From contig NZ_FQXA01000006.1 of NCBI RefSeq assembly GCF_900129835.1, positions 186,001 to 250,000 of the forward strand: a stretch of 64,000 bases of DNA, read 5' to 3'. Numbering within the stretch: position 1 is the stretch's first letter; the number at the start of each line of letters is the position of its first letter. This stretch comes from Stutzerimonas xanthomarina DSM 18231. Lineage in GTDB: Bacteria > Pseudomonadota > Gammaproteobacteria > Pseudomonadales > Pseudomonadaceae. Shown one piece after another: positions 11,050-19,865 of this stretch. The position numbers and the translations under genes were made by a program. Below the pieces are notes generated by a model. The model was not told the origin of the DNA, did no database searches, and was given only the letters and a program-made list of their open reading frames with translations.

Positions 11050-12177
11050 TCACTCCTGCCGATACGGCAGCGCATCGCGCGCGGCCTCGGCATAGCGCAT
11101 CACACCTAGACGTTCCTGCTGTAGGAACTCGCTGACCGCAGCACGCAGCCCCGGATGCTCCAGGTAGTGCCAGGAGCGCGTGATCACCGGCTCGAAGCCG
11201 CGTATCAGCTTGTGCTCGCCCTGTGCTCCGGCATCGAAGCGTGACAGGCCAGCAGCAATCGCCTGATCGATCCCTTGGTAAAAGCAGGTTTCGAAATGCA
11301 GGCGGTCGAAGTCTGCCAAGCTGCCCCAGTAGCGACCATACAGCTCGCCAGCACCAATCAGACTAAACGCCATGGCCACCGGCCGGCCGCTCTGGCAGGC
11401 AAGCACCACCCGGATCGCCTCGGGCATCCGCTCGGCCAGCAGGCTGAAAAAGCTGCGAGTCAGATACGGCGCCTGACCGCGAACATGGTAGGTATTGGCG
11501 TAACAGGCATAAACGAAATCCCACTCTGCCTCGCTGACCTTGTGACCTTCGCGCCACTCGAATTCGATCCCCTGCCCCACCACCTGCTCGCGCTCTTTTC
11601 GCAGCTGCTTGCGTTTGCGCGACGTCAGCGCGTCAAGAAAATCCTGGAAATCACGGTAGCCGCGGTTGTGCCAGTGAAATTGACAGCCGATGCGCTCAAG
11701 CCAGCCATCACGGTTCTGGAAAATCGCATCGGCGTCGGGCTCGGTGAAGTTCACGTGCAGGCTGGAATGTCCCTGCGCGTCAAGCTCCGCCGTGAGCTGA
11801 TCAAGCAACCGCGCCGCCGCCGCGCGATCACCGAGGAGCCGTGCGCCGGTCACTGGAGAGAACGGCACCGCGCAGAGCAGCTTGGGGTAGTAGTCGATGC
11901 CGGCGCGATGACAGGCGTCGGCCCAGGCCCAATCAAACACGTACTCGCCGTTGGAGTTGGTCTTGCGGTACAGCGGTAGCGCGGCGATCACGTCACCCTG
12001 CGCATCGCTGAGGACTTGATGATGCGGACGCCAACCGGTGCGTCCCCCGACGCTGCCGCTGTCTTCCAAAGCGGACAGGAAAGCGTGCCTTAGAAACGGC
12101 TGAGGATTATCGGCCAGCAATGCATCCCAACGAGCGGGATCGATATCGGCAAGGCGGGACAGGGTCTGAATAGGCAT
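11050..12177 (-). CDS. FemAB-like GNAT-superfamily protein (COG3146/DUF482)
   Basis: A 375-residue member of the DUF482 family, which has a FemAB-like acyltransferase fold. Diagnostic blocks include FLRHAFLSALEDSGSVGGRTGW (residues about 27-48), the SRKRKQLRKEREQV basic stretch (about 190-203), and FETCFYQGIDQAIAAGLSRFD with the following GAQGEHKLIRGFEP motif (about 300-335). Family members are annotated as peptidogalycan biosynthesis/recognition proteins; the reaction is not known. ATG 12177 was chosen because it gives the family N-terminus MPIQTLSRLADIDPARW. It ends one base after the convergent metR stop, so the two 3' ends nearly touch. Confidence 0.88.
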   Translation of the reverse strand: MPIQTLSRLADIDPARWDALLADNPQPFLRHAFLSALEDSGSVGGRTGWRPHHQVLSDAQGDVIAALPLYRKTNSNGEYVFDWAWADACHRAGIDYYPKLLCAVPFSPVTGARLLGDRAAAARLLDQLTAELDAQGHSSLHVNFTEPDADAIFQNRDGWLERIGCQFHWHNRGYRDFQDFLDALTSRKRKQLRKEREQVVGQGIEFEWREGHKVSEAEWDFVYACYANTYHVRGQAPYLTRSFFSLLAERMPEAIRVVLACQSGRPVAMAFSLIGAGELYGRYWGSLADFDRLHFETCFYQGIDQAIAAGLSRFDAGAQGEHKLIRGFEPVITRSWHYLEHPGLRAAVSEFLQQERLGVMRYAEAARDALPYRQE

Positions 12178-12206
12178 GCGCGCCAGTCTGGCCTGTAACC
12201 GGGACG

Positions 12207-12234
12207 AAAAAAAGCCCCAAGAACATGGGGCTTT
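12207..12234 (-). terminator. Intrinsic terminator of the porin gene
   Basis: A 9-bp perfect stem (AAAGCCCCA / TGGGGCTTT) with a 6-base loop, followed on the minus strand by seven T residues, lies 32 bases after the porin stop. It is a textbook Rho-independent terminator and separates the porin from the acyltransferase gene. Confidence 0.9.
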
Positions 12235-12265
12235 ATAAGGAGCATCGCGAGCGTAGCGGTGTTGC

Positions 12266-13570
12266 TTAGAAGACGTATTGGGCGCGCAGGGAGATGGCGT
12301 CACCGTCGTCGTCGCCATTGGCGTTGACCACGTCATCCACACTGGTCTTCAGGTAGTTGGCGGAGATCTTTACCGCCTCGTTGGCATACCAGTTGACGCC
12401 GATGGTGTGAGTCTTCGCGGCGGCCTCGGCACTGTCGACCGTCAAGCCGGCCACAGGCACGGCGCCACCTTCACCAACCGGCAACATGGCCGTTTCGTCA
12501 ACCGTGATGTTGTCGTAACGGTAGAAGACTTCCCACGCGCCGAGTTGCTTGTTCTCGGGCTTGATCTTGTCGAACTTGCCGCCATCAAGCTTGTAGCTGC
12601 GTGACTCACCGGTAAGTGTGTAGGCGAGCTGGACGTTGTAGCCGGTGGCTTCCAGATCGTTGTCATTGCCGTTCAGGGCCGCGTCGCCATCCGCGTTGCG
12701 GGTGAGGTACTCGCCCTGGACGGAGAACGGGCCGATCATGTACGCCGCTTCGAGGCCCCAGGCCTGGTCAGTGCCGTCCAGCGCTGCGCCACCGAACAAC
12801 GCGCGGTTACCATTCGGGCCGTCTTCGGTGGTGCCGCGGACCGACAGGCGCGATTCGATTTCTTCTTCAAAGCCCGCTTCGACCTCACGTGTAGCGAAAT
12901 TCAGGCCGAAGTGCAGCACTTGGTCATCTTGAACGATCGGCGCGACCACACCGCGAGCGATGAACGAGGTGTTGTTCTGGCCATCTTCATCTTCGTTTCC
13001 GCTCTGGCGGTAGCCGCCGACTTCACCATGGAACATGCCTGCAGTTGCGCGCAGTCGGATGCCTTCGCCATCTTCATGGCTGTTCAGCCAGGGCGCTAGG
13101 TCATACATGGCCGACCGCTCGATCGCAGTGATCCATTTGGAACTGACCGCTTCTTCCAGACCGAAAGTCGGGTTGATGCGGCCTATCGATAGTTGCACGG
13201 GCTTCCAACCGTTGTAGTGGATCGCCAGTTCATCCCAGTTGCTCGAGCTGTCGCCGAAGTTGCGGTTGAACGTATAACCCCAGTCGGTAAAGGCCACACC
13301 CGATATCTCGATACGTGCCCGGCGGAAATAGGTCTCGTCAGCACGCTCACCGTTCTGGGTGTAGAAACCATCAAAGCTGTCAGCATCAGCTTGCAGACGA
13401 CCGTTGATCTTGAAAGAGAACTCCTTGTCCGTCGTCCCTACTTCCAGACCACCCTTGGTCTTGATCATGATATCGGCGCCGTCAGTCGTAACGGTGCCGG
13501 CGAAAGCCTGGGCGGAAACGGCCAGAGCGAGGGCGCTGGCGGCGAAACCGGCGAAGTGCTTACGGATCAT
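12266..13570 (-). CDS. OprP/OprO-type phosphate-selective porin
   Basis: An outer-membrane porin of 434 residues. It has a signal peptide (MIRKHFAGFAASALALAVSA, cleaved after AFA), a short N-terminal segment GTVTTDGADIMIKTKGGLEV, and then the phosphate-selective porin domain, starting FSFKINGRLQADADSFDGFY with the family FRRARIEISG strand (residues about 83-92). It ends in an aromatic residue (SLRAQYVF), as outer-membrane barrels do. The OprP/OprO family takes up phosphate or pyrophosphate, and a candidate Pho box sits about 100 bases upstream. Whether this copy is phosphate- or pyrophosphate-selective cannot be read from sequence. A GGGGAA ribosome site precedes the ATG. Confidence 0.88.
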   Translation of the reverse strand: MIRKHFAGFAASALALAVSAQAFAGTVTTDGADIMIKTKGGLEVGTTDKEFSFKINGRLQADADSFDGFYTQNGERADETYFRRARIEISGVAFTDWGYTFNRNFGDSSSNWDELAIHYNGWKPVQLSIGRINPTFGLEEAVSSKWITAIERSAMYDLAPWLNSHEDGEGIRLRATAGMFHGEVGGYRQSGNEDEDGQNNTSFIARGVVAPIVQDDQVLHFGLNFATREVEAGFEEEIESRLSVRGTTEDGPNGNRALFGGAALDGTDQAWGLEAAYMIGPFSVQGEYLTRNADGDAALNGNDNDLEATGYNVQLAYTLTGESRSYKLDGGKFDKIKPENKQLGAWEVFYRYDNITVDETAMLPVGEGGAVPVAGLTVDSAEAAAKTHTIGVNWYANEAVKISANYLKTSVDDVVNANGDDDGDAISLRAQYVF

Positions 13571-13672
13571 CGAAAATTCCCCTTTTGGTTTAGCGTCGGA
13601 AAACACACGGCTAGTGGCTCTTTGTGTTGCCGGCATCTTGGCCAGCGCGTGTGTCAGCCAGGTGGCTATTCC

Positions 13673-13690
13673 ATAAAGGTTTTATGACAG
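13673..13690 (-). promoter_or_regulatory. Candidate Pho box of the porin
   Basis: On the minus strand CTGTCATAAAACCTTTAT has a perfect first half-site (CTGTCAT), the AAA-type spacer of four bases and a weaker second half-site (4 of 7 matches). PhoB boxes are two 7-bp direct repeats 11 bases apart. The position upstream of an OprP-family porin makes the call more likely than sequence alone. Confidence 0.45.
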
Positions 13691-13769
13691 CGGGAACTTA
13701 AAAGATCCGTCTTTATCGCTAATTATCAAGGCGGCAGCCGGATCCTCTCTGCATGCGGCGGCAAGGTAC

Positions 13770-13797
13770 AAAAAAGGCGGACCGAAGTCCGCCTTTT
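13770..13797 (-). terminator. Intrinsic terminator of the KAS III gene
   Basis: An 11-bp perfect stem (AAAAGGCGGAC / GTCCGCCTTTT) closed by a TTCG tetraloop on the minus strand and followed by a T-run. It lies 22 bases after the KAS III stop. Strong and unambiguous. Confidence 0.92.
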
Positions 13798-13818
13798 ACC
13801 CGTGAGTGTTAACGCAAC

Positions 13819-14940
13819 TCAGCGTTTACGCAGGATCACGCTGCCAATCGAGTAGCCCGCACCGAACGAGCTGAGCACGCCGAGGCTGCCGCTGGACAGG
13901 TCATCCTGATGCTTGTGGAAGGCAATGACCGAACCCGCCGAACTGGTGTTGGCATAGGTGTCGAGAATAACGGGCGCTTCTTCCGGGCTAGCATCACGAC
14001 CGAGCAACTTGCGTACAATCAGATGATTCATGTTCAGGTTCGCCTGGTGCAGCCAGAAGCGCTTTACCTCGCTGACCTCGATCCCGTTTTCCTTCAGGTG
14101 CTCGCCAATCAGCTCGGCCACCATCGGGCAGACTTCCTTGAACACCTTGCGGCCTTCCTGAACGAACAGCTTGTCCGGGTTGGTCATGTATTCCTCGGCG
14201 GTGCGATTGAGGAAACCGAAGTTATTGCGGATATTGTTGGAATACTCGGTCGCCAGCTTGGTGCTAACGATGTCCCACTGATAGCCCGAGGTGGCCTGAT
14301 CGGCGCGCTCGACGATGACCGCCGTGCAGGCGTCGCCGAAGATAAAATGGCTGTCGCGGTCGCGGAAGTTCATGTGCCCGGTGCAGATCTCCGGATTGAC
14401 CATCAGCACCGCACGCGCCTGGCCCAATCGCACCGAGTTGGCGGCATTCTGAATACCGAAGGTGGCCGAGGAACAGGCTACGTTCATGTCGAAACCGAAA
14501 CCCTTGATACCCAGCGCCGCCTGCACTTCGATGGCAATCGCCGGATAAGCGCGCTGCAGGTTGGAGCAGGCAACGATCACACCGTCGATATCGGCTGCGG
14601 TTTTACCTGCGCGCTCAAGCGCCTGCTGAGCGGCCTTGACCGACATTTCGCAGAGGATGGACCACTGGTCATTGCTGCGCTCAGGGATGCGCGGAACCAT
14701 GCGATCCGGATCGAGGATGCCGGCTTTGTCAGTGACGAAGCGACTCTTGATGCCGGACGCCTTCTCGATGAACGCAGAGCTCGACTCCGGCATCGGCTGA
14801 ACATCACCCGCTTCGATCGCCGCAGCGTTCTCGTCGTTGAAACGACGTGAGTAGGTGTTGAAAGACTCAACCAGCTCGTCGTTGGAAATGCTCTGGGCAG
14901 GGGTGTAAAGGCCGGTACCGCTGATGACGACGTTATGCAC
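13819..14940 (-). CDS. Beta-ketoacyl-ACP synthase III, octanoyl-CoA type
   Basis: A 373-residue thiolase-fold condensing enzyme. The active-site Cys is in DMNVACSSATFGIQNA (residue about 155), the His in FWLHQANLNMNHLI and the Asn in YANTSSAGS, giving the Cys-His-Asn triad of KAS III. It is longer than housekeeping FabH (about 320 residues). It resembles the P. aeruginosa PA3286 protein, which condenses octanoyl-CoA from beta-oxidation with malonyl-ACP and so shunts degradation products back to synthesis (beta-ketodecanoyl-ACP synthase). The neighbouring ankyrin gene agrees with that synteny. It is monocistronic with its own terminator. Confidence 0.88.
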   Translation of the reverse strand: MHNVVISGTGLYTPAQSISNDELVESFNTYSRRFNDENAAAIEAGDVQPMPESSSAFIEKASGIKSRFVTDKAGILDPDRMVPRIPERSNDQWSILCEMSVKAAQQALERAGKTAADIDGVIVACSNLQRAYPAIAIEVQAALGIKGFGFDMNVACSSATFGIQNAANSVRLGQARAVLMVNPEICTGHMNFRDRDSHFIFGDACTAVIVERADQATSGYQWDIVSTKLATEYSNNIRNNFGFLNRTAEEYMTNPDKLFVQEGRKVFKEVCPMVAELIGEHLKENGIEVSEVKRFWLHQANLNMNHLIVRKLLGRDASPEEAPVILDTYANTSSAGSVIAFHKHQDDLSSGSLGVLSSFGAGYSIGSVILRKR

Positions 14941-15209
14941 AGTCGTTCCTCTCGAATATTGGCTGATCGTAGTCGGGTGTCGGAACAGGAGCGAAGCCAG
15001 CGAGCGCCGATGCGATCGTCACGCCGCGTCTGTTTATATGGCGGCTATTGTGCACGAAAACCGAACACAATCTGCAGCTCAGCGCGTAAAAGCAGACAAA
15101 GGTTGATGATCTGCAGCGAGGAATGCCGTGCGCCTGCTACGCCCACCGTGGCCCGCTGGCTCCAGGCTTTCGGGTATTCTTGCACACCCTCATTCCAGGA
15201 CCGCGCCCG

Positions 15210-15740
15210 ATGAAAGAGCCACTCGCTGAACTGATACGTCTGATCAGCTCAGGCTGCATGAGCGATGACGAGATCAACCGACTCGCCGACGAAGCGGCTC
15301 AGGCCTATGCGGACCCCCAGGCTTTCCTGCAGGCGAATCCGGACATCATCTACGACGATGACTTTCCCATTCCGCTGGGTGAATGGATGATCGTCGGAAG
15401 CTTGCCGGACACCGTACTGTTCCAGGCCGACGATTATCAGGCGCTGTTCGAGCAGATCGTCGGGTCATTCGGGCCGGATGTGAATTTCGTCCTCAAGCCA
15501 AAGCAGCTGGCGAAGACCGAGCCGCTCAAGGCACTCAACCGCATCCAGACCCAGTTGAGCAGTCTCTACCCGGAAAAAGGCGGCTACGTGCTGGTGGACT
15601 TCAGCGAGCCGCTGGACGATGAGTTGCAGGCCGTACTCGTCTACACCTGCGATATCGAGCGGGTCATGGCGCTGGCGGTGGAAGCCGGCATCTATGCGGC
15701 ACCAGCGCTGGCAGCGCTTCAGGCGGAAAACGGGGACTGA
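15210..15740 (+). CDS. Conserved hypothetical protein, acidic
   Basis: A 176-residue soluble acidic protein starting MKEPLAELIRLISSGCMSDD. No signal peptide, membrane segment or known motif is visible. The first third looks helical, and the middle holds FPIPLGEWMIVGSLPDTVLF, the kind of block that is usually conserved. ATG 15210 was chosen as the most upstream start giving protein-like sequence. It ends one base before the convergent DUF3820 gene. I do not recognise a function; a syntenic hypothetical near PA3286 in P. aeruginosa is the best relation I can offer. Confidence 0.75.
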   Translation: MKEPLAELIRLISSGCMSDDEINRLADEAAQAYADPQAFLQANPDIIYDDDFPIPLGEWMIVGSLPDTVLFQADDYQALFEQIVGSFGPDVNFVLKPKQLAKTEPLKALNRIQTQLSSLYPEKGGYVLVDFSEPLDDELQAVLVYTCDIERVMALAVEAGIYAAPALAALQAENGD

Positions 15741-15741
15741 C

Positions 15742-15954
15742 TCAACGACGACGCAGCGGCTCGAGCAAGCCGGACAGGCCGTTGTGGTCGATCTCCTGCA
15801 TCAGGGCCAGCAGCTGACCGAGATCCCCGGGTGGGAAACCGACCCGGGCGAACCAGTTCAGGTAGTTGCCGGGAAGATCCGCAATAAGCCGGCCCTTGTA
15901 TTTGCCGTACGGCATCGTCTGGGTCACCAGGCGTTCGAGATCTTCAGCTTTCAT
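15742..15954 (-). CDS. DUF3820 family protein
   Basis: A 70-residue protein of the DUF3820 family (Pfam title: putative quorum-sensing-regulated virulence factor). The family core MPYGKYKGRLIADLPGNYLN, followed by WFARVGFP, covers residues about 14-40. The remainder is helical (LGQLLALMQEIDHNGLSGLL). The function is unknown despite the family name. The ATG at 15954 overlaps the TGA of an upstream small frame (ATGA), so it is probably the second gene of a two-gene unit. Confidence 0.85.
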   Translation of the reverse strand: MKAEDLERLVTQTMPYGKYKGRLIADLPGNYLNWFARVGFPPGDLGQLLALMQEIDHNGLSGLLEPLRRR

Positions 15955-16145
15955 TTGCAAGGTTCCCGGTGATAGAGCCGCAAATACTGCCAGAGCCGTT
16001 CCGCCCGCGCACATTTCGCACATTGGCGCTGCCTATCGGTCGGATAGATACGCAGTTGCCAGCCCGGGCCGATTGCTTTGGCAGAATTGACGCTCGCGCC
16101 GCTGCGCCCAACCCGACAGTCGAGGAGATCTAGATGACGGATCAA
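15951..16145 (-). CDS. Small CxxC protein coupled to DUF3820 gene, start uncertain
   Basis: The frame ends ...GPGWQLRIYPTDRQRQCAKC and then ARAERLWQYLRLYHREPCK, a basic protein-like tail with a CxxC motif and a final Cys. Its TGA overlaps the DUF3820 ATG by four bases (ATGA), typical of coupled genes. The 5' end is a problem: between GPGWQ and the ankyrin gene there is no ATG or GTG in frame. The only standard start is a TTG at 16145, which would overlap the divergent ankyrin gene by 12 bases. A non-standard start or a small frameshift is possible. Function unknown. Confidence 0.4.
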   Translation of the reverse strand: MIRHLDLLDCRVGRSGASVNSAKAIGPGWQLRIYPTDRQRQCAKCARAERLWQYLRLYHREPCK

Positions 16146-16667
16146 CCGAGTTCCAAACCCGAACTGGACGACGCCGCACTGGCATTCGCCGAGCAGGTTT
16201 TCGAAAGTGCCCGTACCGGTGACGCTCAGCGTCTCGGCGACCTGCTCGGTCGGGGCTTGCCGGCCAATATCCGCAACCACAACGGCGACAGTCTGTTGAT
16301 GCTCGCCAGCTACCACGGCCATCTCGACGCCTCGCGCGTGCTGCTGGAAAACGGTGCGGACCCCCAATTGCGCAACGACAAAGGCCAGAGCCCGCTGGCC
16401 GGCGCTGCGTTCAAGGGCAACCTGGAAATGGCCCGACTGCTGCTCGACCACGGCGCCGATGTCGAAAGCGCCTCGCCCGACGGCAAGACCGCACTGATGA
16501 TGGCTGCCATGTTCAATCGCAGTGAAATTGTCGAACTGTTGCTGGCGCGCGGCGCGGATCCGAGTCGTGCCGACATGAACGGCGTGACGCCCCTGGCTAT
16601 CGCGCATTCCATGGGCGCTCAGGACACACCGCATCTGCTAACCAAAGCCCTTGCTGCCCGTAGCTAG
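16134..16667 (+). CDS. Ankyrin-repeat protein
   Basis: A 177-residue protein without a signal peptide, made of about four ankyrin repeats from residue 30 on: NGDSLLMLASYHGHLDASRV, KGQSPLAGAAFKGNLEMARL, DGKTALMMAAMFNRSEIVEL and a last partial repeat. Ankyrin repeats bind partner proteins. In P. aeruginosa a similar gene (PA3287, as I recall) adjoins the KAS III-like gene, as here. A GAGGAG ribosome site lies 8 bases upstream of the ATG. The partner is unknown. Confidence 0.9.
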   Translation: MTDQPSSKPELDDAALAFAEQVFESARTGDAQRLGDLLGRGLPANIRNHNGDSLLMLASYHGHLDASRVLLENGADPQLRNDKGQSPLAGAAFKGNLEMARLLLDHGADVESASPDGKTALMMAAMFNRSEIVELLLARGADPSRADMNGVTPLAIAHSMGAQDTPHLLTKALAARS

Positions 16668-17062
16668 TAGCTGAGTTTCAACTGCGCAGCGACTGAACGG
16701 CGACCCTCCTCTGCGCACCGCGCCGTACATCGGATGGCTGCAGCTGCCAGCACGGTGGCCAAGGCAGCCTTCGCACGGAGCGCATTTATCCTGCGGCCTG
16801 CTGTCCAGGTGTTTGCCTACAGGCACATGGCGGCTGAGGACCATGCAGGGCGACAGTCAGTTCGCCACCGGTCCTGGCCGGGTGCCGATAACTGCTGCGC
16901 GTTGCCTGTTACGGGTCGTGCCGTAGATACAATCTGCCTTCGATGCCGCGACGAACTTCAACTTGCGATTATTGCCTACCCATCGCCCCATCCCCCGCAC
17001 GCCCAGCGCCGCTCGACTCCAGCAGCACGTGTCCGTTATTCAAACCATCCGTTGAGGCACCG
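16668..17062. other. Intergenic stretch without a recognisable gene
   Basis: These 395 bases contain short open frames in several phases, but none has a ribosome site, protein-like composition or recognisable motif. No hairpin with a T-tract and no repeat was seen. The promoter of the downstream MFS gene should lie here. Confidence 0.5.
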
Positions 17063-18286
17063 ATGACCCAAGTGAACGCCACAGGCAAGCCGATGCTCTC
17101 GGCGCGCGCCATTCTGCTGATTGAACTGGCGCTGGCCATGGGCGGGTTCGCCATCGGCACCGGCGAGTTCGCGATCATGGGTCTGATGCCCAACGTCGCG
17201 CAGGGCCCCGGCATCAGCGAGCCGCAGGTGGGCCATGTGATCAGCAGCTATGCCCTGGGCGTAGTGGTGGGCGCACCACTGTTGGCGATCCTCGGCGCAC
17301 GCATGTTTCGGCGGCATCTGCTGTTGCTGCTGATGGCCTTTTTCGCCCTGGGCAACTTTGCCAGCGCCATGGCACCGGACTACCAGGCGCTGATGCTGTT
17401 CCGCTTTCTGGCCGGCCTGCCTCACGGTGCCTATTTCGGCGTAGCCATGCTGGTCGCAGCCTCGATGGTGGCTCCAGATCAGCGGGCCAAGGCAGTTAGC
17501 CGCGTGCTGGCGGGCCTGACCATTGCCATGTTGATCGGCAACCCCACCGCGACCTGGCTGGGGCAGTGGCTCAGTTGGCGCTGGGCCTTCGGCCTGGTCG
17601 GGCTCATCGCGCTGCTGACGGTACTGCTGGTGGCAATCTTCCTGCCGCTCGACCGCAGCGAGCCGCGCAACAATGCGATACGCGAGCTACGCGACTTCAA
17701 TCGCAAACCGGTGTGGCTGGCACTGGCCATCAGCTCGATCGGTTTCGCCGGCATGTTCTGCGTGTTCAGCTACCTGGCACCGACCATGCTGCAGGTCACC
17801 GGCGTCAGCGAACATTGGATCCCGGTGGGTCTCGCCGCGTTCGGCCTGGGCGGCATTGTCGGCAATATCTTCGGCGGCTGGCTGTTCGACAAGCTGGGGT
17901 TCAAAGCCGTCGCCTGGCTGTTGCTGTGGAGCATTCTGGTCCTGTTGATATTCCCGCTCGCCGCGCATTCGCTGTGGACGATCCTTCCGGCCGCGTTTGC
18001 GGTCGGCACCATGGTGTCGCTCGGCCCGCCCCTGCAGACTCACCTGATGGACGTGGCCGGCGAGGCCCAGACGCTTGGCGCTGCGTCCAACCATTCGGCG
18101 TTCAACGTCGCCAATGCCCTGGGCCCCTGGCTCGGCGGCCTGGCGATCAGCGCTGGCCTTGGCTGGACTGCCACCGGCTACATTGGTGCCGCTACCGGCG
18201 CCGCCGGCCTGCTGGTGTTCTGGTGGGCCTGGACCGCAAGCGATGCAAGCGAAGCAACCCGGGGAACCGCCACCGCCTGCGATTGA
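17063..18286 (+). CDS. MFS transporter, DHA1 family (AraJ/SotB-like)
   Basis: A 407-residue, 12-TM protein. It starts MTQVNATGKPMLSARAILLI and has the DHA1 landmark GTGEFAIMGLMPNVA in TM1 (residues about 33-47), the TM2-TM3 loop GARMFRRHLLLL, and the mid-protein GGIVGNIFGGWLFDKLG repeat of the signature. Members export sugars or small drugs; the substrate here is unknown. ATG 17063 was chosen because a GAGG site precedes it and the hydrophobic pattern begins soon after. It is followed at once by chemoreceptor debris, so it is probably a single-gene unit. Confidence 0.9.
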   Translation: MTQVNATGKPMLSARAILLIELALAMGGFAIGTGEFAIMGLMPNVAQGPGISEPQVGHVISSYALGVVVGAPLLAILGARMFRRHLLLLLMAFFALGNFASAMAPDYQALMLFRFLAGLPHGAYFGVAMLVAASMVAPDQRAKAVSRVLAGLTIAMLIGNPTATWLGQWLSWRWAFGLVGLIALLTVLLVAIFLPLDRSEPRNNAIRELRDFNRKPVWLALAISSIGFAGMFCVFSYLAPTMLQVTGVSEHWIPVGLAAFGLGGIVGNIFGGWLFDKLGFKAVAWLLLWSILVLLIFPLAAHSLWTILPAAFAVGTMVSLGPPLQTHLMDVAGEAQTLGAASNHSAFNVANALGPWLGGLAISAGLGWTATGYIGAATGAAGLLVFWWAWTASDASEATRGTATACD

Positions 18287-18289
18287 ACA

Positions 18290-19737
18290 GCCCGAACATG
18301 AGGCTGCGACATACCGGGCGCTGCCTACGGTGGAAATATTTCGTTACGGGGCTTAAGTTTCCCCGTTTCGGGTCGTCTTTTTCCGTGGCACCAACCCGGA
18401 CGGCGTTGGCACCAGCATGAAGGACCGTCAGGATCAGCAAGGCATGTTCATCAACACCGAACTGGTACGTGCGGCGAAGGATGGCAGCCATTACCTGCGG
18501 TACTTTTCCTCGATGCCCGGCAACGACAGCGTGCTGCTGCCGAAGCTGTCTTATAACCACTAACCTGCCGAAGTGGGACATGGCCATCGGTACCTCGATC
18601 AACATCGACAGCATTGATGCCGAACTGGAACAAATCCAGGCGCAAATCGATGAGCGAATCCAGGCGATCGTCACCAGCACCATTGTTCTGGCAGCCATCA
18701 TGCTGGTCGTGCCCGGCCTCGTCGGGCTGGCACTGAGCAACTCTATCGTGCGGCCTATTCAGCGCATCAAAGACAACCTCGACGACATCGCCGCCGGCGA
18801 AGGCGACCTGACCCATCGGCTGCAGATCACCAGCCAGGACGAAGTCGGCGAGCTGGCGTCCTCGTTCAACCGCTTTGTCGAGAAGATTCACGGCATGGTA
18901 AGCCAGATGGTTGAGGTCACCTCTCAGCTGACCGAGCTGGTTGGCGAGGTGGCTGCGCAGGCACGGCGCTCCGAGATCGCCATGGCGCAGCAGCGCCAGG
19001 AAACCGACCAGGTGGCCACAGCCATCCATGAGATGTCCGCCGCAGCACAGGAAGTGGCACAGAGCGCGCAGAATGCTGCCAACGCCGCACAACAAACCGA
19101 TCAGGAAGGCCAGGACGCCAAGCGAGTCGTCGATGTCAGCGTTCAGCGCATTCACTCGCTGGTGCAGGACATCGGGGAAAGCGGTGCGTCCATCAACAAC
19201 CTGCAAAAGGACGTAAGCTCAATCATCAATGTGCTGGGCGTGATCCGCTCGATTGCCGACCAAACCAATCTGCTGGCGCTCAACGCCGCCATCGAGGCGG
19301 CACGTGCCGGCGAGGCCGGCCGAGGTTTTGCTGTTGTGGCCGACGAGGTGCGCGCACTGGCCAGCCGGACTCAGCAGAGCACGCAGGAAATCCAGGGAAT
19401 GATTGATCGCCTGGAGCAAGGCACGCAAAGCGCAGTCAACGCCATGATCCGTTCCAGCGAAGCGGGCGAGAGCAGCAGCGAACAGGCCAATCGCGCGGGC
19501 GTTTCCCTGGATGCGATCGCTCAGCTGATCGGCACCATCAACGCCATAAACGCGCGGATCGCCAGTGCCGCCGAAGAGCAGACTTCGGTTGCCGAGGAGA
19601 TCAACCGCAGCGTGCATCAGATCGCCGTCTCGGTCGATCAGGTCGCTGACGAGACCCAGCAAGGCGCGCAGACGGCGCGCAACCTGGAGCAGCCGGGCAA
19701 CCGCCTGGGCGCACTGGTCAAGCAGTTCCGGATCTGA
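18290..19737 (+). pseudogene. Decayed methyl-accepting chemotaxis protein (sCache type)
   Basis: A broken chemoreceptor. The 3' part is intact: TM2, HAMP and a full signalling domain with the hairpin tip [20 protein letters not shown]. Upstream, the sCache ligand domain is spread over three frames: TVEIFRYGA before a TAA at 18354, then [19 protein letters not shown] to LLPKLSY in a second frame ending at TAA 18560, then [19 protein letters not shown] in the third. One extra A near 18553-18556 explains the second break. The N-terminal TM1 is missing altogether. Blocks align with the intact receptor at 53534-55219. A residual product could start at ATG 18580, with one TM and no sensor. Confidence 0.85.
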
Positions 19738-19865
19738 TCGGCAACCCAATTGCGGCGCGCACGGGCAGCGCTCGGGCCAAGCCAGTCAGGGAAATCGCCA
19801 ACACAGGTCGCCAGAATGGCGGCCTGCCAGACAACGCCGATCTCGACCTGCTGATCATGCCGCGC

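Noticed and set aside
16734-17066. 110-codon frame before the second MFS gene
   Set aside because: No ribosome site, no motif, atypical composition; the region looks non-coding.
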